From CAZNMF01 sp035547155 (lineage in GTDB: Bacteria; Acidobacteriota; Vicinamibacteria; Vicinamibacterales; SCN-69-37), in the NCBI GenBank assembly GCA_035547155.1, contig DASZVJ010000068.1:1-25328 (forward strand): 25,328 nucleotides of DNA. The letters run 5' to 3'. The notes beneath the pieces are model-generated. The model was not told the DNA's origin and did not search any database. It was given only the letters and a program-made list of their open reading frames with translations. Shown in pieces: positions 1 through 7,599 of this stretch. Numbering within the stretch: position 1 is the first letter of the stretch; each line of letters opens with the position of its first letter. A program made the translations under genes and the position numbers.

Positions 1-1431
1 GGCGCTCGCGAGATCGGCATGATCGAGAATCTCCGAGTTGCCCGCGTCGCCGTAGAGCACGGGGACGCCGAGCTCGCGCAGCTTTGCGAGGCGCGAGGGA
101 TCGACTTCGACGACGAGGCGCGGAATCTGCAGACGGCCGAGCGCTTCGGCGATGTGCCGTCCCACACGCCCTGAGCCGACGATGACGACGTGTCCGGTCA
201 GGCCCTCATGGGCGAGGGGCGCATCGTCACGCACGCGATCGAGCCATCGCCACAGCGTGGGCCATCGCCGTAATCCGCGCTCGACGCGATCGATCATGCG
301 GAACATCAGCGGGTTGATCGTGATCGACACGATCGCACCCGCAAGGATCAACGAATACTGATCCGTCGTAATCAACCCGAGCGCGAGCCCGCCTTGCCCG
401 ACGATGAACGAGAACTCGCCGATCTGGCTGAGGCCGGCGGCGACGACAATCGACGTGCGTGCGGGATAGGGAAAGAACACGCCGATCGCGATCGTGATGA
501 GCCACTTGCCGAAGACGATCAGCGTGGACCAGACGAGCACGTCGCGCCAGTGGCTTGCGAGATATCCCGGGTTGACGAGCATGCCGACCGAGACGAAGAA
601 CAGCACCGCGAACGCCTCTCGAAACGGCAGCAGATCGGCGGAGACCTGATGGCTGAACTCGGATTCGCCGAAGATCACGCCGGCGAGGAACGCGCCGAGC
701 GCGAGCGACACGCCGAAGAACGCGGCGGACGCGAGCGCGGTGCCGACGGCGGCGCACAGCGCGACCAGCACGAACAGCTCGCGCGAGCGCGTGCGAACGA
801 CGCGCGCCATCAGCAACGGGACGACGCGCGGACCGACGCTCAGCATCAGGAGCACGAAGACGAGCGCTTTGCCGACCGCGAACAGCGGCGCGCGCCACGT
901 GTCCCCACCGGCGGGCAGCGCGAGCAGCGGCAAGAGGACGAGAATGACGATGGTTGCGAGATCTTCGAGGACGAGCCAGCCGACGGCGACGCGCCCGTGC
1001 AGCGAATCCAGCAGGCCCGTGTCCATCAGGCCGCGCAACAGCACGACGGTGCTGGCCACCGAGACGGCGAATCCGAGCACCAGCGATGCGGCGGGCGTCG
1101 CGCCGGACGAGCGCGCGAGCGCGTATGCGACGGCCGTCGTGATGCCGGTTTGAAGCAAGGCGCCGGGAATCGCGATGTCGCGGACGTGCCAGAGATCGCG
1201 GAATGAAAAGTGCATTCCGATGCCGAACATCAGCAGGATGACCCCGAATTCGGCCAGCTGATGGATCGACGCCTCGTCGACGTGCATCCCCGCGGTGAAC
1301 GGGCCGAGCGCCACGCCGGCGAGCAGATAGCCGACGATCGTGGGCAGGCCGACGCGCCGGGCGAGCAGGCCGCCGACCAGGGCGTAGGCCAGCGCGATCG
1401 CGAGATCGACGAGCAGCGGCAATTCGGACAC
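1..1431 (-). CDS. CPA2 (Kef/RosB-type) monovalent cation:proton antiporter, C-terminus cut by window edge
   Basis: Reading on the minus strand from GTG at 1431, the frame stays open for 477 codons to base 1. The protein is a polytopic membrane antiporter. The first helices carry the family pattern of helix, GYLLAGVALGP, then AEFGVILLMFGIGMHFS, followed by further helices including GVSLALGAFLAGVIFGES and a late IGEFSFIVGQGG segment. After the membrane domain, at about residue 417, comes a TrkA-N/RCK-type Rossmann motif (VIVGSGRVGRH), so nucleotide gating is likely. Members exchange K+ or Na+ for H+ across the inner membrane. I chose the GTG because no in-frame ATG lies near and it precedes the first helix directly; no clear ribosome site is visible. 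The gene is divergent from the next one with only 34 bases between starts. The C-terminal end is outside the window. Confidence 0.88.
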   Translation of the reverse strand, partial: MSELPLLVDLAIALAYALVGGLLARRVGLPTIVGYLLAGVALGPFTAGMHVDEASIHQLAEFGVILLMFGIGMHFSFRDLWHVRDIAIPGALLQTGITTAVAYALARSSGATPAASLVLGFAVSVASTVVLLRGLMDTGLLDSLHGRVAVGWLVLEDLATIVILVLLPLLALPAGGDTWRAPLFAVGKALVFVLLMLSVGPRVVPLLMARVVRTRSRELFVLVALCAAVGTALASAAFFGVSLALGAFLAGVIFGESEFSHQVSADLLPFREAFAVLFFVSVGMLVNPGYLASHWRDVLVWSTLIVFGKWLITIAIGVFFPYPARTSIVVAAGLSQIGEFSFIVGQGGLALGLITTDQYSLILAGAIVSITINPLMFRMIDRVERGLRRWPTLWRWLDRVRDDAPLAHEGLTGHVVIVGSGRVGRHIAEALGRLQIPRLVVEVDPSRLAKLRELGVPVLYGDAGNSEILDHADLASA

Positions 1432-1465
1432 GGCACAGCGATGATAGCGGAGAGGAGCACGTCGA

Positions 1466-2428
1466 ATGCGCAGGATAGTGGTCGTGGCCGCGCTCGTCTC
1501 GAGCACGATGTGGCCCTCGGCGCGAGCGGCCGCCGTGCAGTCCGATCTCGACGCGCTGATGTCGACGGTACTCGCGACGCGCGACGAGAACTGGAAGAAG
1601 CTGCGGCAGTACATCCTCGACGAGCGGGAAGAAGTCGACGTGACGGGGCCCGGCAACGCGCGCCTGTGGGGCGATCGCCGCGAGTACACCTGGTTCATCC
1701 GCGACGGGTTCTTCGTGCGCAGCCCAACGAAGGCCAATGGCGTCGATGTGTCTGACGCGGATCGCCGGAAATACGAAGACGACTTCATCCGCCGCGCTCG
1801 CGAGCGGGAGAAGCGCACGCAGCCGGCTGACGGCGCGTCCACGGAGGCACCGGTGTCATCTGCCGATGCGCCAGCGTCGGTGGGAGGCCTCATCAGTCAG
1901 ACGCGTCAGCCCGAGTTCATCGACTCCGCGTATTTCCTGCGATTCAAATTCGAGTCTGGCCGGTACGCGTTCGTGGGCCGTGAGACGTTCGAAGGCCGGC
2001 CGGTGCTGCGCATCGAGTACTACCCGGTGCGCCTGTTCACGCACGAGCAGGACGCGGAAGACGAGCGCCGCCGAGAGCACCGGCGGGATCGCGACGAAGA
2101 CGTCGAGGCGTCGATGGAGCGGATGATGAACAAGGTATCGCTCGTCACGCTCTGGATCGACGCCGACGCGCATCAGATCGTGAAGTACACGTTCGACAAC
2201 ATCGATCTCGACTTCCTGCCCGGCGCGTGGCTGATGCGCGTCGACGACATCCGCGCAAGCATGACGATGGGCCAGCCGTTCGCCGGCGTGTGGCTGCCGC
2301 GCGACGTGGACATGGACGTGCGCGGACAGCTCGCGATCGGCGAGGTCGGCGTCCGCTATCGTGTCGACTATCACGACTATCGGGAAGCGACGTCGAGCGG
2401 ACGGCTGATCGTGCCGGGAGCGCGATGA
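1466..2428 (+). CDS. secreted LolA/LolB-fold-like hypothetical protein
   Basis: The product is 320 residues. It begins with a signal peptide (MRRIVVVAALVSS, cleavage near ARAAAV) and has no lipobox cysteine, so it is probably periplasmic. The C-terminal half alternates beta-strand-like segments such as RYAFVGRETFEGRPVLRIEYYP and LWIDADAHQIVKYTF, a pattern seen in outer-membrane lipoprotein-sorting (LolA-like) proteins. The middle holds a charged stretch rich in Arg, Glu and Asp. An AGGAG at 1453-1457 sits 8 bases before the ATG and supports this start. Its stop overlaps the start of the next gene (ATGA at 2425-2428), so the two are translationally coupled. A role in envelope biogenesis with the downstream barrel protein is an inference; the precise function is unknown to me. 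Confidence 0.75.
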   Translation: MRRIVVVAALVSSTMWPSARAAAVQSDLDALMSTVLATRDENWKKLRQYILDEREEVDVTGPGNARLWGDRREYTWFIRDGFFVRSPTKANGVDVSDADRRKYEDDFIRRAREREKRTQPADGASTEAPVSSADAPASVGGLISQTRQPEFIDSAYFLRFKFESGRYAFVGRETFEGRPVLRIEYYPVRLFTHEQDAEDERRREHRRDRDEDVEASMERMMNKVSLVTLWIDADAHQIVKYTFDNIDLDFLPGAWLMRVDDIRASMTMGQPFAGVWLPRDVDMDVRGQLAIGEVGVRYRVDYHDYREATSSGRLIVPGAR

Positions 2429-3681
2429 TCGCCGCGTGGCTCGTCACGGCCGTGGCCCTGGCGATGCCCGTCCAGACGCCCGACGCCGCGCCGGAGGTCG
2501 TCGCGAGCGTGCAGGTCCACGGCAACAATGCCACGCCGGACGCGGAGGTGCTGGCGATTGCCGGCGTCGCGGTCGGCGATCCCTTCACGCCAGCGCTGCT
2601 CGACGACACGCGCGAGCGCCTGCTCGCCTCGCGGCGGTTCGAAGGCGTCACCGTCCTGAAGCGCTACGCGTCGATCGCCGATCCCTCCCGCATCTCGATA
2701 GTCATTCTCGTCGACGAGCGGCCGGTACGCGTCGAAGCCGCGCGCACGCCGGGCGAGCCGCCGCGCCTCGTGCGGCGCGGATGGCTGCGGAACTTGATGG
2801 TCTTGCCGATATTGAGTGCAGAAGACGGCTACGGCGTGACGTACGGCGCGCGTCTCGCCGACGTCGATCCGCTCGGCCGCGGCAGCCGGCTGTCGTTCCC
2901 GCTCACGTGGGGCGGCTCGAAGCAGGCCGGCGCCGAGCTCGAGCGGACGTTCCGGACCGGGCCGATCACGCGCGTGCAGGTTGGCGCGGCGCTCGACCGG
3001 ACGCGCAATCCGGCGTTCGAGCTCGACGACAGCCGGCGGCGGACGTGGGCCCGCGCCGAGCGTGCCTTCGGTCCGCTGCGGGCCGGCGGCCAGATGGAGT
3101 GGGCGCGCGTGTCGTTCGATGGCGCGCTCGACCATCTGCGCTCGGCCGGTGCGGACGTGACGATCGACACGCGGGTCGATCCGGCGCTGCCGCGGAACGC
3201 CGTGTTCGCACGTGCGTCATGGACGCGGACGACGATCGATGGTGAGGCCGTGGATCGGCGTTCACTCGATGCGCGCGGCTATCTCGGGCTCGTTGGCCAG
3301 ACCGTGCTCGTCGGACGCGCGGCGTTCGACGATGCGAGCGGGCCGCTGCCGCCGTATCTGCAGACGCTGCTGGGCGGATGGTCGAGTCTGCGTGGCTATC
3401 GCGCGGGTGCGTTCGTCGGCGACACCGTCGTCAGCGGCTCGCTCGAGTGGCGCGTGCCGTTGACCTCGCCGTTACACGTCGCGCGCACGGGCGTCAGCGT
3501 GTTCGTCGACGCCGGTGCGGCATGCCCGGACGGCCAGCGAATCGTCGATCAGCCGGCGCATGTCGGCGTCGGCGCCGGCGTCTGGGCCACGGCAACGGTG
3601 CTTCGCCTCGGCGTGTCGGTCGCGCGAGGCATCGACGCGGGCACGAGGGTGAATTTTGAAATTGGGGTTCTAGGGTTCTGA
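2425..3681 (+). CDS. BamA/TamA-superfamily outer-membrane protein with a single POTRA domain
   Basis: The protein has 418 residues. A short signal peptide (MIAAWLVTAVALAMP) is followed by one POTRA domain at about residues 25-105 (VASVQVHGNNATPDAEV, ending near ILVDERPVRVE) and then a surface-antigen/D15-type beta barrel. The barrel contains the hallmark LRGY motif (WSSLRGYRAGAF) followed by a strand of the GSLEWRVPL type, and it ends in phenylalanine (IGVLGF) as outer-membrane barrels usually do. BamA and TamA have five and three POTRA domains, so this is a minimal relative, perhaps for insertion or export of a dedicated substrate. The ATG at 2425 overlaps the upstream stop; longer readings from 2227 lie over the previous gene and lack the signal peptide at their start. 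The final codons are formed by a GGTTCTAGGGTTCTGA repeat. The exact substrate is unknown. Confidence 0.82.
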   Translation: MIAAWLVTAVALAMPVQTPDAAPEVVASVQVHGNNATPDAEVLAIAGVAVGDPFTPALLDDTRERLLASRRFEGVTVLKRYASIADPSRISIVILVDERPVRVEAARTPGEPPRLVRRGWLRNLMVLPILSAEDGYGVTYGARLADVDPLGRGSRLSFPLTWGGSKQAGAELERTFRTGPITRVQVGAALDRTRNPAFELDDSRRRTWARAERAFGPLRAGGQMEWARVSFDGALDHLRSAGADVTIDTRVDPALPRNAVFARASWTRTTIDGEAVDRRSLDARGYLGLVGQTVLVGRAAFDDASGPLPPYLQTLLGGWSSLRGYRAGAFVGDTVVSGSLEWRVPLTSPLHVARTGVSVFVDAGAACPDGQRIVDQPAHVGVGAGVWATATVLRLGVSVARGIDAGTRVNFEIGVLGF

Positions 3682-3700
3682 GCCTCAGAACCGTTTCTGT
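3674..3700 (+). terminator. hairpin overlapping the stop codon of the barrel gene
   Basis: GGTTCTGA (3674-3681, including the TGA stop) pairs perfectly with TCAGAACC (3685-3692) around a 3-base loop, followed by the moderately T-rich GTTTCTGT. It fits a weak intrinsic terminator between the envelope genes and speA. It is made from the GGTTCTG repeat family seen elsewhere in the window. Confidence 0.5.
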
Positions 3701-3702
3701 CA

Positions 3703-3731
3703 ATGACAAGCACGCACTGTTTATTTATGAT
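3703..3731 (+). promoter_or_regulatory. sigma70-type promoter for speA
   Basis: ATGACA at 3703-3708 (5 of 6 to TTGACA) is followed after exactly 17 bases by TATGAT at 3726-3731 (5 of 6 to TATAAT). The expected transcription start is near 3738, three bases before the GTG of speA, so the mRNA would be essentially leaderless. This is inference from the motifs only. Confidence 0.55.
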
Positions 3732-3740
3732 TGGTCCCCA

Positions 3741-5687
3741 GTGAGCACGACCAGCCGTGTCGCACGCGCGTGGCGCCAGGGAGATCCCTGGACGGTCACC
3801 GACGCCTCCGAGCTCTACGAGATCGATCGGTGGGGCAAGGGCTATTTCTCCATCGGATCGAACGGTCAGGTTCGCGTTCACGCGACGAAGGATCCCGAGC
3901 GCGCGATCGATCTCAAGCAGCTCGTCGATCACCTGCAGTTGCGCGGCATCGGCCTGCCGATTCTCATCCGTTTCCGCGACATCCTGCGGCAGCGGCTCGC
4001 CGACATCCACGGCGCCTTCCAGACGGCGATCACGCAGCATCAGTACGACGGCAAGTATTTCTGCGTCTACCCAATCAAGGTCAACCAGCAGCGGCAGGTC
4101 GTCGAGGAAGTGCTCGATTTCGGCCGGCCGTACGGCTTCGGTCTCGAGGCCGGCTCGAAGCCCGAGCTGCTCGCCGTCGTCGCGATGGCGGACAACGACA
4201 CGCCGATCATCTGCAACGGCTTCAAGGACGCCGAGTTCATCGAGACGGCGATGCTGGCCCACAAGATGGGTCGCCGCATCATTCCCGTCGTCGAGAAGTA
4301 CACCGAGCTCGGGCTGATTCTGGAGTACGCGCGCAAGGTCGGCGTGCGGCCGAACATCGGCATGCGCGTCAAGCTCGCCGCGCGAGGCGGCGGCCGCTGG
4401 CAGTCGTCGGGCGGCTATCGATCGAAGTTCGGCTTGACCGTCGCCGAAGTGCGGCAGGGGCTCGACGAGCTGAAGTCCTACGGCATGCAGGACTGCTTCA
4501 AGCTCCTGCACTTCCATCTCGGCAGCCAGATTCCCAACATCCGCATCGTCAAGGGCGCGTTGAACGAAGCGGCGCGCGTGTACGCCGAGCTGGTGAAGGA
4601 CGGCGCTGGCCTCGAGTACCTCGACGTCGGCGGCGGTCTCGGCGTCGACTACGACGGATCGCAGACGAACTTCGAGTCGAGCGTGAACTACACACTCGAG
4701 GAGTACGCGAACGACGTCGTCTACCACATTCAAACGGTGTGTGACGATGCGGGCGTCAGGCATCCGACGATCGTGTCCGAGAGCGGACGCGCCGTCGTCG
4801 CGTACCACAGCGTGCTGATCTTCAACGTGCTCGGCGTGTCGGGCTTCGGCGAAGCGGAGATCACGCTGAACGGCAACGGCGAAGAGCTCGAGCAGCCGCT
4901 GATCGATCTCAAAGAGACGTACCAGAACCTGAACGCGCGCAACGCGCTCGAGAGCTATCACGACGCGCAGCAGGCGCTGGACATGGCGCTCAACCTGTTC
5001 AACGGCGGCTATCTGCCGCTGGGGCAGCGCTGTCAGGCGGAGACGCTCTACTGGGCGATCTGCACGAAGCTGCGGAAGCTCGTGTCGCAGATGGAAGAAG
5101 TGCCCGAGGATCTGCAGGGGCTCGACGACACGCTGGCGGACACGTACTTCTGCAATTTCTCGCTGTTCCAGTCGATCCCGGACTCGTGGGCGATCAAGCA
5201 GCTCTTTCCGGTGATGCCGATCCACCGGCTCAACGAGGCGCCGACGCGCCAGGCCGTGCTCGGCGACATCACGTGCGACTCGGACGGCAAGCTCGATCAG
5301 TTCATCGATCGGCGCGACGTCAAGCGCACGCTCGCGCTGCACCCGTTCACCGGCGAGCCGTACTACGTCGGCGTGTTCCTCGTCGGCGCGTACCAGGAGA
5401 TCCTCGGCGACCTCCACAACCTGTTCGGCGACACGCATGCCGTGCACGTCAGCCTCGATCCGAACGGCAACGTGATGCTCGAGTCGGTGATCAAGGGCGA
5501 CACGGTCAAGGAAGTGCTCGACTACGTCGAGTTCGACGCCGACATGCTCGTGCGCAAAGTGCGCGACGCCGTCGAGGCCGCCGTCCGCGACGGCCGCATG
5601 GACTTCGAGGAGTCCGGCCGTCTGCTGCGGTTCTACGAAGACGGCCTGCACGGCTATACGTACCTGGAAGATCCGAGCGAGCGCTGA
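3741..5687 (+). CDS. speA: biosynthetic arginine decarboxylase
   Basis: A full-length (648 residues) PLP-dependent arginine decarboxylase of the SpeA family, fold type III. It converts arginine to agmatine and CO2, the first step of the agmatine route to putrescine. The PLP lysine is K113 in the YPIKVNQQ motif. HFHLGSQ lies at 257-263, the phosphate-binding glycine run DVGGGLGVDY at about 295-304, and SESGRA at 346-351. The substrate-site cysteine motif TCDSDGK is at about 511-517, and the conserved GAYQEILGDLHNLFGD follows near 549-564. The start is GTG at 3741. The ATG at 3727 is out of frame, and there is no Shine-Dalgarno sequence, consistent with the promoter placed immediately upstream. 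It appears to be the first gene of a co-directional group with the glycosyltransferase and methyltransferase, although no functional link is obvious. Confidence 0.97.
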   Translation: MSTTSRVARAWRQGDPWTVTDASELYEIDRWGKGYFSIGSNGQVRVHATKDPERAIDLKQLVDHLQLRGIGLPILIRFRDILRQRLADIHGAFQTAITQHQYDGKYFCVYPIKVNQQRQVVEEVLDFGRPYGFGLEAGSKPELLAVVAMADNDTPIICNGFKDAEFIETAMLAHKMGRRIIPVVEKYTELGLILEYARKVGVRPNIGMRVKLAARGGGRWQSSGGYRSKFGLTVAEVRQGLDELKSYGMQDCFKLLHFHLGSQIPNIRIVKGALNEAARVYAELVKDGAGLEYLDVGGGLGVDYDGSQTNFESSVNYTLEEYANDVVYHIQTVCDDAGVRHPTIVSESGRAVVAYHSVLIFNVLGVSGFGEAEITLNGNGEELEQPLIDLKETYQNLNARNALESYHDAQQALDMALNLFNGGYLPLGQRCQAETLYWAICTKLRKLVSQMEEVPEDLQGLDDTLADTYFCNFSLFQSIPDSWAIKQLFPVMPIHRLNEAPTRQAVLGDITCDSDGKLDQFIDRRDVKRTLALHPFTGEPYYVGVFLVGAYQEILGDLHNLFGDTHAVHVSLDPNGNVMLESVIKGDTVKEVLDYVEFDADMLVRKVRDAVEAAVRDGRMDFEESGRLLRFYEDGLHGYTYLEDPSER

Positions 5688-5715
5688 CGCCGATGCGAGG
5701 CGTCGCCGGGCCTGC

Positions 5716-6426
5716 GTGAAGCTGTCGATCGTCATTCCCGTCTACAACGAGCGCGCGACCGTGCGGACGATCGTCTCCGCCGTGCTCGCCGCGCCGCCCC
5801 AGGGTCTCGAACGAGAGATCCTCATCGTCGACGACGGATCGACGGATGGGACGCGCGAGATCCTGCGTGAGCTCGACGGACGCGACGGCGTGCGCGTGTT
5901 GCTGCAGCCGCAGAACGCGGGCAAAGGCGCGGCGGTCGCACGCGGGTTTCGTGAGGCGACTGGCGACATCTTCCTGATTCAGGACGCCGATCTCGAGTAC
6001 GACCCGTCCGAATATCCAGTGCTCCTGGCGCCGATTCTGAGCGGCAAGGCCGACGTCGTCTATGGGTCGAGGTTTCTCGGCGCCGCGAGCGGTCATCGTG
6101 TGCTGTACTTCTGGCACTCCATCGGCAATCGCCTGCTGACGCTGCTCTCGAACGCGTTCACCGATCTCAACCTGACCGACATGGAGACCTGCTACAAGGC
6201 GATGACGCGCGAGGTCGCCATGCGCCTCGACCTGCAATCGCAGCGCTTCGGGATCGAGCCGGAGATCACGTGCAAAGTGAGCCGGCTCGGAGTCCGGATC
6301 TACGAAGTGCCGATTTCCTACAACGGCCGGACGTACGCGGAAGGAAAGAAGATCGGCCTGAAGGACGGGCTTCAGGCGGTGTGGACGATCGTACGGTACT
6401 GCGGCTGGACGCCGCCGGGACGATGA
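5716..6426 (+). CDS. family 2 glycosyltransferase, polyprenyl-phosphate sugar synthase type
   Basis: A 236-residue cytosolic GT-A enzyme. The N-terminus MKLSIVIPVYNERATV, the nucleotide-binding VDDGSTDGT (about 38-46) and the metal-binding DAD at 90-92 (FLIQDADLEYDP) define GT2. The compact length, the PVYNE opening, the ETCYKAM motif and the ISYNGRTYAEGKKI tail resemble dolichyl/undecaprenyl-phosphate mannose or glucose synthases (DPM1-like) without the C-terminal membrane helices. It likely transfers a sugar from a nucleotide donor to a polyprenyl phosphate for cell-surface glycans; the sugar cannot be read from sequence. The start is GTG at 5716, 28 bases after speA, with a small GACGCC/GGCGTC hairpin (5686-5704) in the gap. 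Its stop overlaps the ATG of the methyltransferase. Confidence 0.9.
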   Translation: MKLSIVIPVYNERATVRTIVSAVLAAPPQGLEREILIVDDGSTDGTREILRELDGRDGVRVLLQPQNAGKGAAVARGFREATGDIFLIQDADLEYDPSEYPVLLAPILSGKADVVYGSRFLGAASGHRVLYFWHSIGNRLLTLLSNAFTDLNLTDMETCYKAMTREVAMRLDLQSQRFGIEPEITCKVSRLGVRIYEVPISYNGRTYAEGKKIGLKDGLQAVWTIVRYCGWTPPGR

Positions 6427-7166
6427 GTGCCGTTCGCGGGACGACCGATGCCCTGCGGCCGGGCGACGACGTCGGCGCGGAGACGCTGCGGCGCATGGCC
6501 GGGCTCGAGGCGTACAATCGCTGGCTGCACGATCGGTTCGACGCGTTTCTCGGACGCCGCATCCTCGAGATCGGATCCGGGATCGGCAATCAGACGCGGT
6601 ATTTCGCCGATCGCGAGCGTGTCATCGCGTCGGATCTCGATCCCTACTACCTGCAGGTCCTGCGGTCGACGGTCGGCGCGCGCGACAACGTGCGCGTGGC
6701 GTCCTTCCGGTTTCCACTCGGCGCCGAGGAGCGTGACGATCTGCACCGCGAGCGCATCGACACGATCGTCTGCATGAACGTGCTCGAGCACATCGAGGAC
6801 GATCGTTCGACGCTGCGCGATTTCGCGGCCTTGCTGCCGCCGGGCGGCCGTCTCGTCCTGCTCGTGCCCTCGATGCCCTCGCTCTACGGCACGCTCGACA
6901 AGGCGCTCAGCCACTACCGCCGCTACGATCGCGAGCCGCTGCGGCAGCTGCTTGCGGAGACCGGCTTCGAGGCCGAGTCGCTCACCTACCTCAACCGTGT
7001 CGCCGTGTTCGGCTGGTGGCTGAGCTCCCGCGTGCTCAAGCGCACCGTGCTGCCCAAGGATCAGCTCGCCGTCTTCAAGCTGCTGATGCCGCTGCTGAAG
7101 CTCGAAGAGAAGCACCCGCCCTCGTTCGGCCTGTCCCTGCTCGCGCTCGCGCGTCGCATGGCGTGA
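6423..7166 (+). CDS. class I SAM-dependent methyltransferase
   Basis: The product has 247 residues. Motif I is ILEIGSGIGNQ (about 47-57), the acidic residue at the end of strand 2 is in IASDLDP (D71), and post-motif elements follow: TIVCMNVLEHIEDD and a GGRLVLLVPS strand, typical of methyltransferase type 11/12 domains. The substrate is unknown. Pairing of a DPM1-like GT2 with such a methyltransferase recurs in lipid-carrier glycan loci, so a glycan or lipid substrate is possible (inference). The start is ATG at 6423, overlapping the TGA of the glycosyltransferase (ATGA), which implies translational coupling; in-frame sequence upstream belongs to the glycosyltransferase gene. The C-terminal segment (KLLMPLLKLEEKHPPSFGLSLL) is hydrophobic enough to touch the membrane. 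Confidence 0.88.
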   Translation: MSAVRGTTDALRPGDDVGAETLRRMAGLEAYNRWLHDRFDAFLGRRILEIGSGIGNQTRYFADRERVIASDLDPYYLQVLRSTVGARDNVRVASFRFPLGAEERDDLHRERIDTIVCMNVLEHIEDDRSTLRDFAALLPPGGRLVLLVPSMPSLYGTLDKALSHYRRYDREPLRQLLAETGFEAESLTYLNRVAVFGWWLSSRVLKRTVLPKDQLAVFKLLMPLLKLEEKHPPSFGLSLLALARRMA

Positions 7167-7221
7167 TGCTTCCGGGCCGCCACACGGCGTAGCCCGTCGC
7201 CCGTGGTCAGAAGCTGTATCT

Positions 7222-7256
7222 ACTGATGCCTCGTTAAATGATGTATATTGGGCCGC
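7222..7256 (+). promoter_or_regulatory. probable padR promoter/operator region
   Basis: An AT-rich island (GTTAAATGATGTATATTG) stands out in GC-rich surroundings just before padR. TATATT at 7244-7249 is a good -10 box (5 of 6) and predicts a start near 7256, one base before the ATG. The -35 is weak. PadR repressors commonly bind AT-rich palindromes overlapping their own promoter, so autoregulation here is likely but not shown. Confidence 0.45.
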
Positions 7257-7598
7257 ATGCGCAACCGCACCTCGCTCAGCTCAGAAATGCTGCCGGGCAC
7301 GCTCGACGTGCTCGTGCTGAAGGTCATCGCACGCGAGCCCGCGCACGGGTACGCCATCGCGCGGCACCTCGAGCGCGCGTCCGGTGATGCGCTGCGTGTC
7401 GGCGAGAGCGCGCTCTACCCGGCGCTGCAGCGCCTGCTCGTCAACGGCTGGGTGAAAGCCGAGTGGGGCGAGTCCGACCTCGGCCGGCGCGCTCGCATCT
7501 ACCGCATCACGGCGTCCGGCCGAAAGCGGCTCGCACAGGAAGCCGCGGAGTTCGAGCGGCTGTCCGCCGTCATCAACGCGATTCTGCAGGGAGCCTGA
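7257..7598 (+). CDS. PadR-family transcriptional regulator (acidobacterial ADOP-linked type)
   Basis: A 113-residue winged-helix regulator. LPGTLDVLVLKVIAREPAHGYAIARHLE forms the first helices, and the recognition helix and wing follow with the very conserved ALYPALQRLLVNGWVKAEWG and the RARIYRITASGRKRLAQE signature. A C-terminal helix would mediate dimerisation. This short form with an LPGTLDVLVLK start matches the PadR subfamily that in Acidobacteriota precedes orphan permeases. ATG at 7257 is preferred; a TTG at 7248 would add three residues (MGR). The stop TGA at 7596-7598 is followed after one base by the ATG of the permease, so the pair is co-transcribed and PadR probably controls it. 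The ligand is unknown. Confidence 0.92.
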   Translation: MRNRTSLSSEMLPGTLDVLVLKVIAREPAHGYAIARHLERASGDALRVGESALYPALQRLLVNGWVKAEWGESDLGRRARIYRITASGRKRLAQEAAEFERLSAVINAILQGA

Positions 7599-7599
7599 G

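Noticed and set aside
394..1206. A 270-codon plus-strand open frame over the antiporter
   Set aside because: The minus-strand frame gives a coherent membrane transporter with an RCK motif; the plus-strand product is charged low complexity.
3549..5735. A 728-codon open frame antisense to speA
   Set aside because: Antisense shadow of speA, which has every catalytic motif.
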